This document shows positions 52,479-64,000 of a stretch of DNA of 64,000 bases, piece after piece. Source of the DNA: Gemmobacter lutimaris (GTDB taxonomy: Bacteria; Pseudomonadota; Alphaproteobacteria; Rhodobacterales; Rhodobacteraceae); the NCBI RefSeq assembly GCF_003570715.1, contig NZ_QXXQ01000007.1, positions 1 through 64,000 on the forward strand, read 5' to 3'. The notes under the pieces are model-generated. The model was given only the letters and a program-made list of their open reading frames with translations, was not told where the DNA came from and made no database searches. Both the position numbers and the translations under genes were made by a program. Numbering within the stretch: position 1 is the stretch's first letter; every line of letters begins with the position of its first letter.

Positions 52479-52607
52479 GACGGAACTCTGGCAGGATCGG
52501 GGAAAGTTATGCGCAATATAGGAAAATGCGCGACACTCTCAACCCGTCGCTTCACCAAGGCTTAAGCCTGCCGCCTGAAACTTCCCGTGATGGAAGAGGA
52601 AGGTGCC

Positions 52608-52886
52608 ATGTATCTGAAACGTGTCGATGGGCCGCGGCAGGTTACCCTGCCGGACGGCTCGATCCTGACCCGCGCCGATCTGCCCCCGGCCGAAACGCGG
52701 CGCTGGGTTGCCTCGCGCAAGGCTGTCGTGGTCAAGGCCGTGATTTACGGGCTTTTGCCACTGGCCGAGGCGTTGGAACGCTATGCCCTGTCGGAAGAGG
52801 AATTCGCGCTTTGGCGCGAAGCGGTGGAGCGTCATGGCGAAAAAGCCCTGAAAGTCACGGCAATACAGAAATGTAGACAACTTTAG
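52608..52886 (+). CDS. sciP: CtrA inhibitor SciP (DUF1153)
   Basis: SciP is a small DNA-binding protein that blocks CtrA-activated transcription; it was described in Caulobacter as a DUF1153 protein. This 92-residue member has VDGPRQVTLPDGSILTRAD and a helix-turn-helix (RKAVVVKAVIYGLLPLAEAL, ALSEEEFALWREAV). The start MYLKRVDGPR follows GGAAG. It lies directly upstream of ctrA with the CtrA box between them, so inhibitor and target are neighbours. Confidence 0.9.
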   Translation: MYLKRVDGPRQVTLPDGSILTRADLPPAETRRWVASRKAVVVKAVIYGLLPLAEALERYALSEEEFALWREAVERHGEKALKVTAIQKCRQL

Positions 52887-52913
52887 ATTGTTTTCCGTGC
52901 GGCCTATGTCACA

Positions 52914-52929
52914 GTAACCGCTAGTTAAC
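52914..52929 (+). promoter_or_regulatory. Candidate CtrA-binding box upstream of ctrA
   Basis: GTAA, seven bases, then TTAAC matches the CtrA consensus TTAA-N7-TTAAC with one change. It lies 55 bases upstream of the ctrA start, so it suits autoregulation. A further GTTAATAACC follows near 52949. Confidence 0.6.
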
Positions 52930-52983
52930 CATTGCCCCCCCAGTATCGTTAATAACCTTGGCGCTGAAGCGGAGATGACAGAG

Positions 52984-53697
52984 ATGCGCATTTTGCTGGT
53001 GGAGGATGACCCGACGACGTCGCGCAGTATCGAACTGATGCTGACACATGCGAATCTCAACGTCTACTGCACGGATCTGGGTGAGGATGGCATCGACCTG
53101 GCCAAGCTCTATGACTATGATCTGATCCTGCTGGACATCAATCTGCCGGACATGAGCGGGCACGAGGTGTTGCGTCAGTTGCGTCTTGCGCGGGTCGATA
53201 CGCCGATCCTGATTCTCTCCGGTGCGGACGATACCGAAAGCAAGCTGAAGGGCTTTGGCTTCGGTGCAGATGACTACATGACCAAACCTTTCCATCGTGA
53301 GGAACTGGTGGCGCGCATCCATGCGATTATCCGACGCTCCAAGGGCCATTCGCAATCGGTGATCCGCACGGGGCGGATCTGCGTCAATCTGGACGCCAAG
53401 ACCGTGGATGTGGATGGCAAGACCGTGCATCTGACCGGCAAGGAATATCAGATGCTGGAACTGCTGAGCCTGCGCAAGGGCACGACACTGACCAAGGAAA
53501 TGTTTCTCAATCACCTTTATGGCGGCATGGATGAACCGGAACTGAAGATCATCGACGTCTTCATCTGCAAGCTGCGCAAGAAACTGGCCGAGGCGACGGG
53601 GGGGCAGAACCATATCGAAACCGTCTGGGGCCGCGGCTATGTGCTGCGCGATCCGCTGCCGGATGATCTGGACCGGCGGTTGGCGATGGGGGCCTGA
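52984..53697 (+). CDS. ctrA: Cell-cycle response regulator CtrA
   Basis: CtrA is the master response regulator fed by the CckA-ChpT relay. The 237-residue protein has the receiver domain with the phospho-acceptor Asp51 ([11 protein letters not shown]), the same position as in Caulobacter, and an OmpR-type winged helix ([14 protein letters not shown] to [11 protein letters not shown]). [10 protein letters not shown] is the canonical start and has GGAG 8 bases before it; an ATG three codons upstream does not. The last residues are Gly-Ala rather than the Ala-Ala that marks Caulobacter CtrA for ClpXP. Confidence 0.95.
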   Translation: MRILLVEDDPTTSRSIELMLTHANLNVYCTDLGEDGIDLAKLYDYDLILLDINLPDMSGHEVLRQLRLARVDTPILILSGADDTESKLKGFGFGADDYMTKPFHREELVARIHAIIRRSKGHSQSVIRTGRICVNLDAKTVDVDGKTVHLTGKEYQMLELLSLRKGTTLTKEMFLNHLYGGMDEPELKIIDVFICKLRKKLAEATGGQNHIETVWGRGYVLRDPLPDDLDRRLAMGA

Positions 53698-58088
<4,391 letters not shown>

Positions 58089-58151
58089 CCTCGCCTTTCC
58101 GTGTTGGAACCTTGGGGCGCGTTCTGGCGTTGTCTCTTTATGTTCACGGAT

Positions 58152-58166
58152 GTTCTCAAAAAGTTC
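58152..58166 (+). promoter_or_regulatory. LexA (SOS) box of the alphaproteobacterial type
   Basis: GTTC, seven bases (TCAAAAA), then GTTC is a perfect match to the GTTC-N7-GTTC operator known for LexA in alphaproteobacteria. Another GTTC lies at 58142-58145. The box is 57 bases upstream of a small membrane-protein start and next to a possible -35 element (TTTACA at 58167). Confidence 0.7.
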
Positions 58167-58222
58167 TTTACAGGATGTGAATCGTGTGAGAACAATAATG
58201 GAACAAACGACAGGAGGTTCCG

Positions 58223-58345
58223 ATGCTGAAGGAAGTCAAAGCCATCATCACCCGCTCCCGCGCGACCATGCTGGAGGATGCTGTCGGCGCAATCTCTTTG
58301 TTCGTTCTCTTGATTGTCGGCCTGAATCTGCCGGGCCTTGCCTGA
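58223..58345 (+). CDS. 40-residue single-segment membrane protein, probably SOS-induced
   Basis: The frame MLKEVKAIITRSRATMLEDA continues with VGAISLFVLLIVGLNLPG and ends LA. A basic amphipathic N-terminus is followed by one membrane segment (about residues 20-38). AGGAGG lies 5 bases before the ATG, a very strong ribosome site, and a terminator follows at 58458. The LexA box upstream suggests induction by DNA damage. Similar small SOS membrane proteins include Caulobacter SidA (division inhibitor) and E. coli TisB (toxin); similarity in sequence is not claimed. It is too short for most gene finders. Confidence 0.75.
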   Translation: MLKEVKAIITRSRATMLEDAVGAISLFVLLIVGLNLPGLA

Positions 58346-58457
58346 ATCGCCGACACTGCCGGTTTTTCACTGCCTGCGGTCTGTTAAGGGCGCATCGATC
58401 CCAAGCGATGCCCGCGTCACTGTCCCCGACGCACCTGCCTGCCAGACACGCCACTCA

Positions 58458-58487
58458 CCGCCGCAGCATGCCTGCGGCGGTTTTTTT
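58458..58487 (+). terminator. Rho-independent terminator of the 40-residue protein gene
   Basis: CCGCCGCAG and CTGCGGCGG pair perfectly around CATGC and are followed by seven T. The 112 bases between the small gene and this stem are transcribed but seem non-coding; they could form a 3' untranslated RNA. Confidence 0.85.
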
Positions 58488-58926
58488 ATGCGGTCTCGGC
58501 CGCCGCGATCGCCTCTGCCAGCGCCTCGATCGCCAGCAGGATCGAGGCGTGGCGGTTCTTGTAGTCCCGCGCGGGCAGCAAGACCTCGAACCCGGAGAAG
58601 GCACCCGAAGGCGGCGGCGATCCGTCCTTCAGCATGGCGCGCAGCGCGTCCCGCGCAGCTTCCACCTCGGCCCGGTTGCGGCCGATGGCGGCACCACCTA
58701 CCACGGCGGCCGAAGCCTGACCCAGCGCGCAGGCCTTCACATCCTGCGCGAATTCCGCGACGCGGCCGTCTCGCATCACCACATCCGCGGTGATGGTCGA
58801 GCCGCAGACCGGCGAACGCCGCCGCGCGCTGCCCTGTGGCGCAGGCAGGCGGCCCAGATGCGGGATGTCGGCGGCCAGCGCCAGAATCCGGCCAGAGTAG
58901 AGTTTCACCAGATCACTGTCGCTCAT
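58486..58926 (-). CDS. NifU/IscU-like iron-sulfur scaffold-type protein
   Basis: The 146-residue protein is IscU/SufU-like: LYSGRILALAADIPHLGR, RRSPVCGSTITADV (first Cys) and VKACALGQASAAVV (second Cys). The third ligand Cys, normally in a late R-x-x-C segment, is replaced: KNRHASILLAIEAL has Ala. Only two of three cluster ligands remain, so it may be a variant scaffold or carry another function. MSDSDLVKLYSG follows GGAGAA. It converges on the SOS gene terminator; its TAA stop lies in that T-run. Confidence 0.8.
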   Translation of the reverse strand: MSDSDLVKLYSGRILALAADIPHLGRLPAPQGSARRRSPVCGSTITADVVMRDGRVAEFAQDVKACALGQASAAVVGGAAIGRNRAEVEAARDALRAMLKDGSPPPSGAFSGFEVLLPARDYKNRHASILLAIEALAEAIAAAETA

Positions 58927-58992
58927 CGCTTTTCTCCGCCGCTGTCCCCGCATAGATAGACCTGCAACTGCGGCAATGCAAAGGAGGCGCCG

Positions 58993-59352
58993 ATGCCATT
59001 CGATCCGGCTGGCCTAAAGTATGATGCGAACGGTCTGATCCCGGCCATCGCGCAGGACCATGCCACGGGCGAGGTGCTGATGATGGCCTGGATGAATGCC
59101 GAAAGTCTGAAGCGCACGCTGGAAACCGGGCAGGTGACCTATTGGTCCCGCTCGCGTCAGGGGTTCTGGGCCAAGGGCGAGACCTCGGGCCATGTGCAGC
59201 GTCTGGTGGAACTGCGGGTCGATTGTGACCGCGATTGCCTGTTGATGCAGGTCGATCAGACCGGACCCGCCTGCCACACCAACCGGCGGTCGTGCTTCTA
59301 TACCGCGATCCGCGACGGGCAGGAGGTCATCACCTCTGACCCGATCGCCTGA
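58993..59352 (+). CDS. hisI: Phosphoribosyl-AMP cyclohydrolase
   Basis: HisI opens the adenine ring in the third step of histidine synthesis, using zinc. The 119-residue protein has [30 protein letters not shown], and the zinc Cys residues in VDCDRDCLL and [12 protein letters not shown]. It is the single-domain form, without the HisE part fused in E. coli. GGAGGCG precedes the ATG. It stands alone, not in a his operon. Confidence 0.95.
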   Translation: MPFDPAGLKYDANGLIPAIAQDHATGEVLMMAWMNAESLKRTLETGQVTYWSRSRQGFWAKGETSGHVQRLVELRVDCDRDCLLMQVDQTGPACHTNRRSCFYTAIRDGQEVITSDPIA

Positions 59353-59377
59353 AGCCAAGGAAACCTGAAGCCAAAGA

Positions 59378-59408
59378 AAAAGGCCGCGCGGAACCCGCGC
59401 GGCCTTTT
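59378..59408. terminator. Bidirectional terminator between hisI and rplI
   Basis: A perfect 14-base stem (AAAAGGCCGCGCGG with CCGCGCGGCCTTTT) around AAC has T-runs on both strands and serves both converging genes. Confidence 0.9.
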
Positions 59409-59425
59409 CCAGTCTGTCGGTCGGA

Positions 59426-59995
59426 TCACTCGTCCGAAGCGGCAGCGCCGACTTCGTCGAAGAGTTCCGCGATCTCAAACTCTGCCGCAGCTTCCGCTTC
59501 GGCTGCGAGTTCCTGGATCGACTTGCCCGAAGCCTGAAGTTCGGCTTCTTCGGTCGAACGGGCGACGTTGATCGTGATGCGCACCGAAACTTCGGGGTGC
59601 AGAACGACGGTCACCGAGTGCAGACCCAGATCCTTGATCGGACGGTCCAGAACGACCTGACCGCGCGCGACGGTGAAGCCGCCCTCGGTCGCCGCATCAG
59701 CCACGTCACGGGTGGTGACGGAGCCATAGAGCGCGCCGGAATCCGAAGCCGAACGGATGACGATGAAGGCCTGACCGTCGAGCTTGGCGCCCACGGTTTC
59801 GGCTTCTTTCTTCGTTTCCAGGTTCTGCACTTCGAGTTGCGCCTTGCGGGCTTCGAAGGACTTGATGTTCGCGTCGGTGGCGCGCAGCGCCTTGCCTTGC
59901 GGCAGCAGGAAGTTCCGGCCGTAGCCGTCCTTCACCTTCACCACATCGCCCATCTGGCCCAGCTTGGCCACACGCTCAAGAAGGATGACTTGCAT
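59426..59995 (-). CDS. rplI: 50S ribosomal protein L9
   Basis: The 189-residue protein starts [19 protein letters not shown], has the [13 protein letters not shown] rRNA-binding block, the long linker helix and the C-terminal lobe. It is about 40 residues longer than E. coli L9 because of an acidic Ala/Glu tail, common in alphaproteobacteria. It is the last gene of the rpsF-rpsR-rplI operon. Confidence 0.96.
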   Translation of the reverse strand: MQVILLERVAKLGQMGDVVKVKDGYGRNFLLPQGKALRATDANIKSFEARKAQLEVQNLETKKEAETVGAKLDGQAFIVIRSASDSGALYGSVTTRDVADAATEGGFTVARGQVVLDRPIKDLGLHSVTVVLHPEVSVRITINVARSTEEAELQASGKSIQELAAEAEAAAEFEIAELFDEVGAAASDE

Positions 59996-60007
59996 CGAAG
60001 TGTCTCC

Positions 60008-60235
60008 TTATTTCACGGCATAGGGCAGCAGGGCGAGGAAGCGGGCGCGCTTGATGGCCTGGGCCAGCTCACGCTGCTTCTTCGCCGAGACGGCGGTGAT
60101 GCGCGACGGAACGATCTTGCCACGCTCGCTGATGTAGCGTTGCAGCAGACGCACGTCCTTGTAGTCGATCGCCGGGGCATTGTCGCCCGAGAAGGGGCAG
60201 ACTTTCCGACGGCGGAAGAAGGGTTTGTTCGCCAT
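60008..60235 (-). CDS. rpsR: 30S ribosomal protein S18
   Basis: The 75-residue basic protein ([17 protein letters not shown], then [19 protein letters not shown]) is a full-length S18. It binds 16S rRNA together with S6, encoded by the gene just upstream. It keeps one Cys near the N-terminus. Spacing to rplI is 12 bases. Confidence 0.97.
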   Translation of the reverse strand: MANKPFFRRRKVCPFSGDNAPAIDYKDVRLLQRYISERGKIVPSRITAVSAKKQRELAQAIKRARFLALLPYAVK

Positions 60236-60259
60236 GATGATGGTCCTTTCCCTGTCAGA

Positions 60260-60691
60260 TCAACGACGACGGTCGCCGCCGAAGCTGCGCTCGCGGCGTT
60301 CGCCACGGTCGCCCTCGGGGCGGTCACCACGATCACCGCGATCGCCACGGTCCCCACGCTCGCGCTCGTCGCGCTTCTGCATCTGGACCGACGGGCCTTC
60401 GGCATGCGCATCGACCTTGATGGTCAGCACGCGCATAACATCGTCGTGCAGGCGCATCAGGCGTTCCATTTCCTGCACGGCCGCGGCGGGCGCGTCCGAT
60501 TTCAGGAAGGCGTAGTGGCCCTTGCGGTTCTTGTTGATCTTGTAGGCCATCGTCTTGACGCCCCAGTATTCGTGTTCAACGACCTTGCCGCCGTTGTCCG
60601 CGAGGACCGTGGAGAAATGTTCGATGAGACCTTCTGCCTGCGCGTTGGACAGATCCTGACGCGCAATCATGACATGCTCGTAGAGAGGCAT
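60260..60691 (-). CDS. rpsF: 30S ribosomal protein S6
   Basis: The 143-residue protein starts MPLYEHVMIARQDLSNAQ and has the ferredoxin-like S6 fold with EHEYWGVKTMAYKINKNRKG. The C-terminal 35 residues are an Arg/Asp/Gly-rich tail (RGDRGDRGDRPEGDRG), longer than in E. coli. It is the first gene of the operon; S6-S18 often regulates its own mRNA through the leader. Confidence 0.97.
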   Translation of the reverse strand: MPLYEHVMIARQDLSNAQAEGLIEHFSTVLADNGGKVVEHEYWGVKTMAYKINKNRKGHYAFLKSDAPAAAVQEMERLMRLHDDVMRVLTIKVDAHAEGPSVQMQKRDERERGDRGDRGDRGDRPEGDRGERRERSFGGDRRR

Positions 60692-60796
60692 GTAAGCTCC
60701 GTATCATGGGCGCATTTCATAGGGCGGGCCTTTTGCCTTCCGCGGCCCGTCCACGAGAGGCTGCGCCGGTTCATGGGTCATGCGGAAGGATGGGCG

Positions 60797-60825
60797 TCAT
60801 TACACGCGATTGTGCCCTTGTGCAA
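60797..60825 (-). promoter_or_regulatory. Probable promoter of rpsF-rpsR-rplI
   Basis: On the minus strand TTGCAC and TAATGA are 17 bases apart, leaving a leader of about 100 bases. The leader contains GGGCCGCGGAAGGC...GCCCGCCC, which could fold into an S6-S18 binding hairpin. Confidence 0.5.
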
Positions 60826-60979
60826 GCAAAGTTCGGGAAGACCGCAGGAATTTGCCGCTGTCAGGGCATTGCGGGCCGGTGATATGGCATAACAGGCAGG
60901 ACTTTTGTTTAACCGGAACCATCTTCTGCGCCGGATGTTGGCATAGAGCGCAATAGCAGAGAATCGAAAGAGGATAGGC

Positions 60980-62719
60980 ATGAACCGCATTCTGAACTGC
61001 ACGACGGCGCTGGCCGTCGCCCTCGCGGGCATCAACCCCGCCGCGCTCAGCGCGCAGACCCGTGTTCAGGTGCAGGGGCAGACGGTGGTCTGCCTGCCGG
61101 ACAAGAAGACGGCCTGCCCCACGGGCGCCAACTGTATCGTGGTGAAGAACCCCGCGAATTGCGAGAAGCGTGCCTTCGAGAAATTCGGTGGCGGCTCGCC
61201 CGAGCGCAAGAATGGCGAAGGTGCCGAACAGCCGAAGAAGAAAAAGGCTGCGGCCGAGGAAAATTCCGCTCCCGCCAGAAAGAAGGCGGCGGACGAGCCG
61301 GTGAAAAAACAGCAGAAACAGGCCGAGGGTCAGAAACCCGCCAAGGAAAAGAAGGCTGAGAAGAAGGACAAGGCCGAGAAGAAGGACAAGAAACAGGTCA
61401 AGGCCGCGGACGAGCCGCAGGTCAAGATCCCGTCCGGCGTTCCGGGCAGTCAGGGTGACAATGCGGGTCAGGCTTTCGTGCCGGATTCGCAGCCGACCGT
61501 GACGGCGACACCGGAGCAGAAGCCGCGCAAGACCCGCAAGCCGCGTGCCGAGGAAGACAAGGCCATCGTTGATGTTCTTGGGGGCGAGCCGACGGCCAAG
61601 CAGGCCGACGCAACCCAGGCGGATGGCAAGAAGCGCCGCAATTCGCGCAAGCCGGCGAAGCCCGAAGCGGCCCTGATCCCCGATGGCGCGCCGCGCTCGG
61701 GCGATGATGCCCCCGAGATCACGCAAACCCGCGTCAGCCGCGAGGATCGCCGCAACCCGGATCGTGACTACGATACGCCGGTGATCGGCAATCAGCAGAC
61801 AGCCAAGAAAGACAGTGGCGGCCTGTCGAAGCTGGAAAAGGCCGGGCTTCTGGCGCTTGGCGCGCTGGCGGTCGGCACGCTGCTGAAGAACGGCAACAAG
61901 GTCGTGTCGAACACCGGCGACCGCGTGGTGGTGGATCGTGGCTATGGCGATTATGTCGTGCTGAAGGACGACGATGCGCTGATCCGCGAACCGGGCAGCG
62001 ACGTGCGGACCGAAACCTATCGCGACGGCTCGACCCGCACGACGGTTAACCGCCCCGACGGCACGCAGATCATCACCATCCGCGATGCCTCGGGCCGGGT
62101 TCTGCGCCGGGCGCGGATCAATCTCGATGGCAGCCAGACCCTGTTGATCGACGACCTGAGCGACCGTGTGCAGGAAGTGGATGTGACGCGTCTGCCCAAG
62201 CCGCAGCCGGGCGGTCTTGCCATTTCGACCTCGGGCGAGGATGCGGCGCTGCGGGCGCGCATGCTGAGCCTGCGGGCCGCCGAGGCGGGGCGGTCCTTCA
62301 GCCTTGCCCAGATCCGCGACTACCCGGAAGTGCGGGCGCTGGCGCCGACGGTGGATGTGGACAACATCACCTTCGAATCGGGGTCGGCCGCCATCCGCCC
62401 GTCAGAGGCGGAAAAGCTGTCGCAGCTTGGCGGCTTCATGGCGCAGATGATTGCCGACAACCCCGGCGAGATGTTCCTGATCGAAGGGCATACCGATGCG
62501 GTGGGCGATGCGGCCTATAACCTCGCCCTGTCGGACCGCCGGGCCGAAAGCGTGGCGCTGGCGCTGACCGAATATTTCGGCGTCCCGGCTGAAAACATGG
62601 TGGTGCAGGGCTATGGCGAAAGCGAACTGCGCATTGCCTCTGGCGGGGACGAGCCGCGCAACCGGCGCGCGGTGGTGCGCATGGTGTCGCCGCTGATGCG
62701 TCAGCTTGCCTCGAACTGA
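60980..62719 (+). CDS. OmpA-family protein with a long charged linker
   Basis: The 579-residue protein has a signal peptide (to about residue 25, LSAQT) and a short Cys-containing region (four Cys between 38 and 61). A Lys/Glu/Ala-rich low-complexity linker follows (about 75-275). Next come a hydrophobic stretch (LLALGALAVGTLLK, near 290), a beta-rich repeat region and a C-terminal OmpA peptidoglycan-binding domain (FESGSAAIRP, EGHTDAVGDAAYNLALSDRRA). The OmpA end should anchor it to peptidoglycan. There is no N-terminal barrel as in OmpA. It resembles large OmpA-domain proteins of Rhodobacteraceae of unknown role. Confidence 0.85.
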   Translation: MNRILNCTTALAVALAGINPAALSAQTRVQVQGQTVVCLPDKKTACPTGANCIVVKNPANCEKRAFEKFGGGSPERKNGEGAEQPKKKKAAAEENSAPARKKAADEPVKKQQKQAEGQKPAKEKKAEKKDKAEKKDKKQVKAADEPQVKIPSGVPGSQGDNAGQAFVPDSQPTVTATPEQKPRKTRKPRAEEDKAIVDVLGGEPTAKQADATQADGKKRRNSRKPAKPEAALIPDGAPRSGDDAPEITQTRVSREDRRNPDRDYDTPVIGNQQTAKKDSGGLSKLEKAGLLALGALAVGTLLKNGNKVVSNTGDRVVVDRGYGDYVVLKDDDALIREPGSDVRTETYRDGSTRTTVNRPDGTQIITIRDASGRVLRRARINLDGSQTLLIDDLSDRVQEVDVTRLPKPQPGGLAISTSGEDAALRARMLSLRAAEAGRSFSLAQIRDYPEVRALAPTVDVDNITFESGSAAIRPSEAEKLSQLGGFMAQMIADNPGEMFLIEGHTDAVGDAAYNLALSDRRAESVALALTEYFGVPAENMVVQGYGESELRIASGGDEPRNRRAVVRMVSPLMRQLASN

Positions 62720-62747
62720 GGCGCGGATCATTTGACCAGGATCAAGG

Positions 62748-62775
62748 TGGCAGGGCTTCGGCCCTGCCATTTTGC
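62748..62775 (+). terminator. Terminator of the OmpA-family gene
   Basis: TGGCAGGGC and GCCCTGCCA pair perfectly around a stable TTCG loop and are followed by TTTTGC. The remaining 190 bases up to the next start hold no recognisable feature. Confidence 0.75.
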
Positions 62776-62969
62776 ATTTGCGCGGGCTCTCCCTGTTTCT
62801 CCGCGCGATCCGCCCGGCAATGTGCCGTGGCCGGACACCGGGCGCCGCCGGGCCTCCCCCCTGCGGCGCCTGCTTTTTTGCTGCGCCGCCCGCGCGGCTG
62901 TGGCACCTTCGTCGCATGGCAGGCCGCCCCGCGCCGGGGCAAGCTGTTGTTCGCAGGCGGGAGAGCAGA

Positions 62970-63956
62970 ATGGAATTCCGGCACGATCAGATTCCCGAAA
63001 TCGCGCTTGACTGGCATCGCAGCGGGCGGGGGGCGGTGCTGGCCACCGTGGTCGAGACATGGGGATCGGCGCCGCGCCAACCCGGTGCGCAACTGGCCAT
63101 TGACGGGCAGGGCGCGATCATGGGGTCGGTTTCCGGGGGGTGCGTGGAAGGCGCGGTGATTGCCGAGGCGGAAGAGGCGCTGCGCGACGGCAGACCGCGG
63201 CTTCTGACCTTCGGGGTCAGCGATGACACGGCCTTTGCCGTGGGTTTGGCCTGTGGCGGCACCATCCGCATCCTGCTGGAACCCGTGGGCGCCGCGCTGT
63301 CCGAGGCCATGCTGTCCGATATCGTTGCTGCCCGCGCGACCCGCCGCCCGCTGGCCTATGCCGTGCATCTGGAAAGCTGGGAACGGCGTCTGATCGACGG
63401 ACCGGGCGATCCCTTGTCGGCCGCCGTCGCCACGCGGATGCGTGCCGACCGCTCCGGGCCCGAGGAGGACGGCTGGTTCATCGCCATTCACAACCCCGGC
63501 CTGCGGCTGGCCATTGTGGGCGCCGTGCATATCGCACAGCCACTGGCACAGATGGCGCGGCTTTGTGGCTATGATGTCAGTATCATAGACCCACGCGAAA
63601 CCTTCGGTTCCGCCGCGCGGTTTCCGGGTGAGGTGATCCATGACGACTGGCCGGACGAGGCTTTGGCGGCGCTTGGTCTGGATGCGCGGACGGCGGTTGT
63701 GACGTTGACCCATGACGCCAAGCTGGATGATCCGGCAATCCGTGCCACACTCGACAGCCCGGCCTTCTATCTGGGCTGTCTCGGCTCGACACGCACTCAT
63801 GCGAAACGGGTGGAGCGGCTGACAGCGGCGGGCTTCGACACGGGCCAGATGGCACGCATCCATGCGCCGGTCGGGCTGGACATCGGGGCGAAAAGCCCGG
63901 CGGAAATCGCGGTTTCGGTGATGGCTGAAATCACCCAGGTCCTGAGGCGCGGCTGA
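62970..63956 (+). CDS. XdhC-family protein (molybdenum cofactor insertion)
   Basis: The 328-residue protein has the XdhC N-terminal part (VLATVVETWGSAPRQPGAQL, MGSVSGGCVEGAV) and the C-terminal Rossmann part (LAIVGAVHIAQPLAQMARL to GCLGSTRTHAKR). XdhC-type chaperones bind the molybdenum cofactor, help its sulfuration and insert it into xanthine dehydrogenase or CO-dehydrogenase-like enzymes. GGCGGGAG precedes the ATG by about 6 bases. No xdhA/B are within the window. The next gene overlaps the stop as TGATG. Confidence 0.88.
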   Translation: MEFRHDQIPEIALDWHRSGRGAVLATVVETWGSAPRQPGAQLAIDGQGAIMGSVSGGCVEGAVIAEAEEALRDGRPRLLTFGVSDDTAFAVGLACGGTIRILLEPVGAALSEAMLSDIVAARATRRPLAYAVHLESWERRLIDGPGDPLSAAVATRMRADRSGPEEDGWFIAIHNPGLRLAIVGAVHIAQPLAQMARLCGYDVSIIDPRETFGSAARFPGEVIHDDWPDEALAALGLDARTAVVTLTHDAKLDDPAIRATLDSPAFYLGCLGSTRTHAKRVERLTAAGFDTGQMARIHAPVGLDIGAKSPAEIAVSVMAEITQVLRRG

Positions 63957-64000
63957 TGCTGTTCGGGCCTGTGCCATTGGCCGAAGCCGAAGGGGCCATT
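63956..64000 (+). CDS. Start of a probable molybdopterin-binding protein (runs off the window)
   Basis: Only 15 codons are present (MLFGPVPLAEAEGAI), starting inside the xdhC stop codon, so the two genes are translationally coupled. The first residues resemble Rhodobacteraceae molybdopterin-binding/nucleotidyltransferase proteins that follow xdhC genes, but such a short stretch cannot prove the family. Confidence 0.45.
   Translation, partial: MLFGPVPLAEAEGAI

Overview
The window looks like a high-GC alphaproteobacterial chromosome of the family Rhodobacteraceae (Rhodobacter/Paracoccus-like). The evidence is the joint presence of CtrA, SciP and ChpT, a pair of ornithine-lipid acyltransferases, LpxI instead of LpxH, a GTTC-N7-GTTC LexA box and several small proteins of a type common in that family. 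The genus cannot be fixed from the sequence alone.

Bases 1-8264 are the right-hand end of an integrated phage or integrative element that enters from beyond the left edge. Its integrase lies next to the 3' end of a tRNA-Ser(CGA), the likely attachment site. The element is decaying: an IS3-type insertion sequence cuts the small terminase gene at the left edge, an IS21-like transposase fragment is present, the integrase carries an in-frame amber codon, and a cytosine methyltransferase has lost its N-terminal SAM-binding motif. What remains is a run of overlapping leftward phage genes with three DNA methyltransferases of different classes, two paralogous 77-residue proteins, and a lower-GC orphan gene.

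From 8265 on the window is core chromosome. 8.3-14.3 kb holds a tRNA, a DUF2059 protein, a PEBP-family protein, an AraC regulator, ribosomal proteins L21 and L27, and three consecutive acetyltransferase genes. 14.3-25.1 kb holds obgE-proB-proA, an RTX-type protein, chpT, and an ornithine-centred group: olsB-olsA for ornithine lipids, then ornithine cyclodeaminase and arginase with a divergent Lrp-type regulator. 25.3-31.3 kb holds two cytochrome c maturation genes, an enoyl-CoA hydratase, and ilvB-ilvN behind a complete attenuation leader. 31.4-36.0 kb is a loose set of small genes: membrane proteins, an N-end-rule transferase, and a TetR-SMR efflux operon.

36.1-51.3 kb carries glnE followed by the conserved envelope and lipid A block pyrH-frr-uppS-cdsA-dxr-rseP-bamA-ompH-fabZ-lpxA-lpxI-lpxB. 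lpxD is not in its usual place between ompH and fabZ. 51.3-64.0 kb holds mnmA (opposite strand), the cell-cycle pair sciP-ctrA with a CtrA box, ligA-recG, a LexA-box gene for a 40-residue membrane protein, a NifU-like scaffold, hisI, the rpsF-rpsR-rplI operon, a large OmpA-family protein, xdhC and the start of a further gene.

The most interesting candidates for something undescribed are the LexA-preceded 40-residue membrane protein at 58.2 kb, the three tandem hairpin repeats between the ilvB attenuator and its start codon, and the phage methyltransferase with about seven internal repeats.
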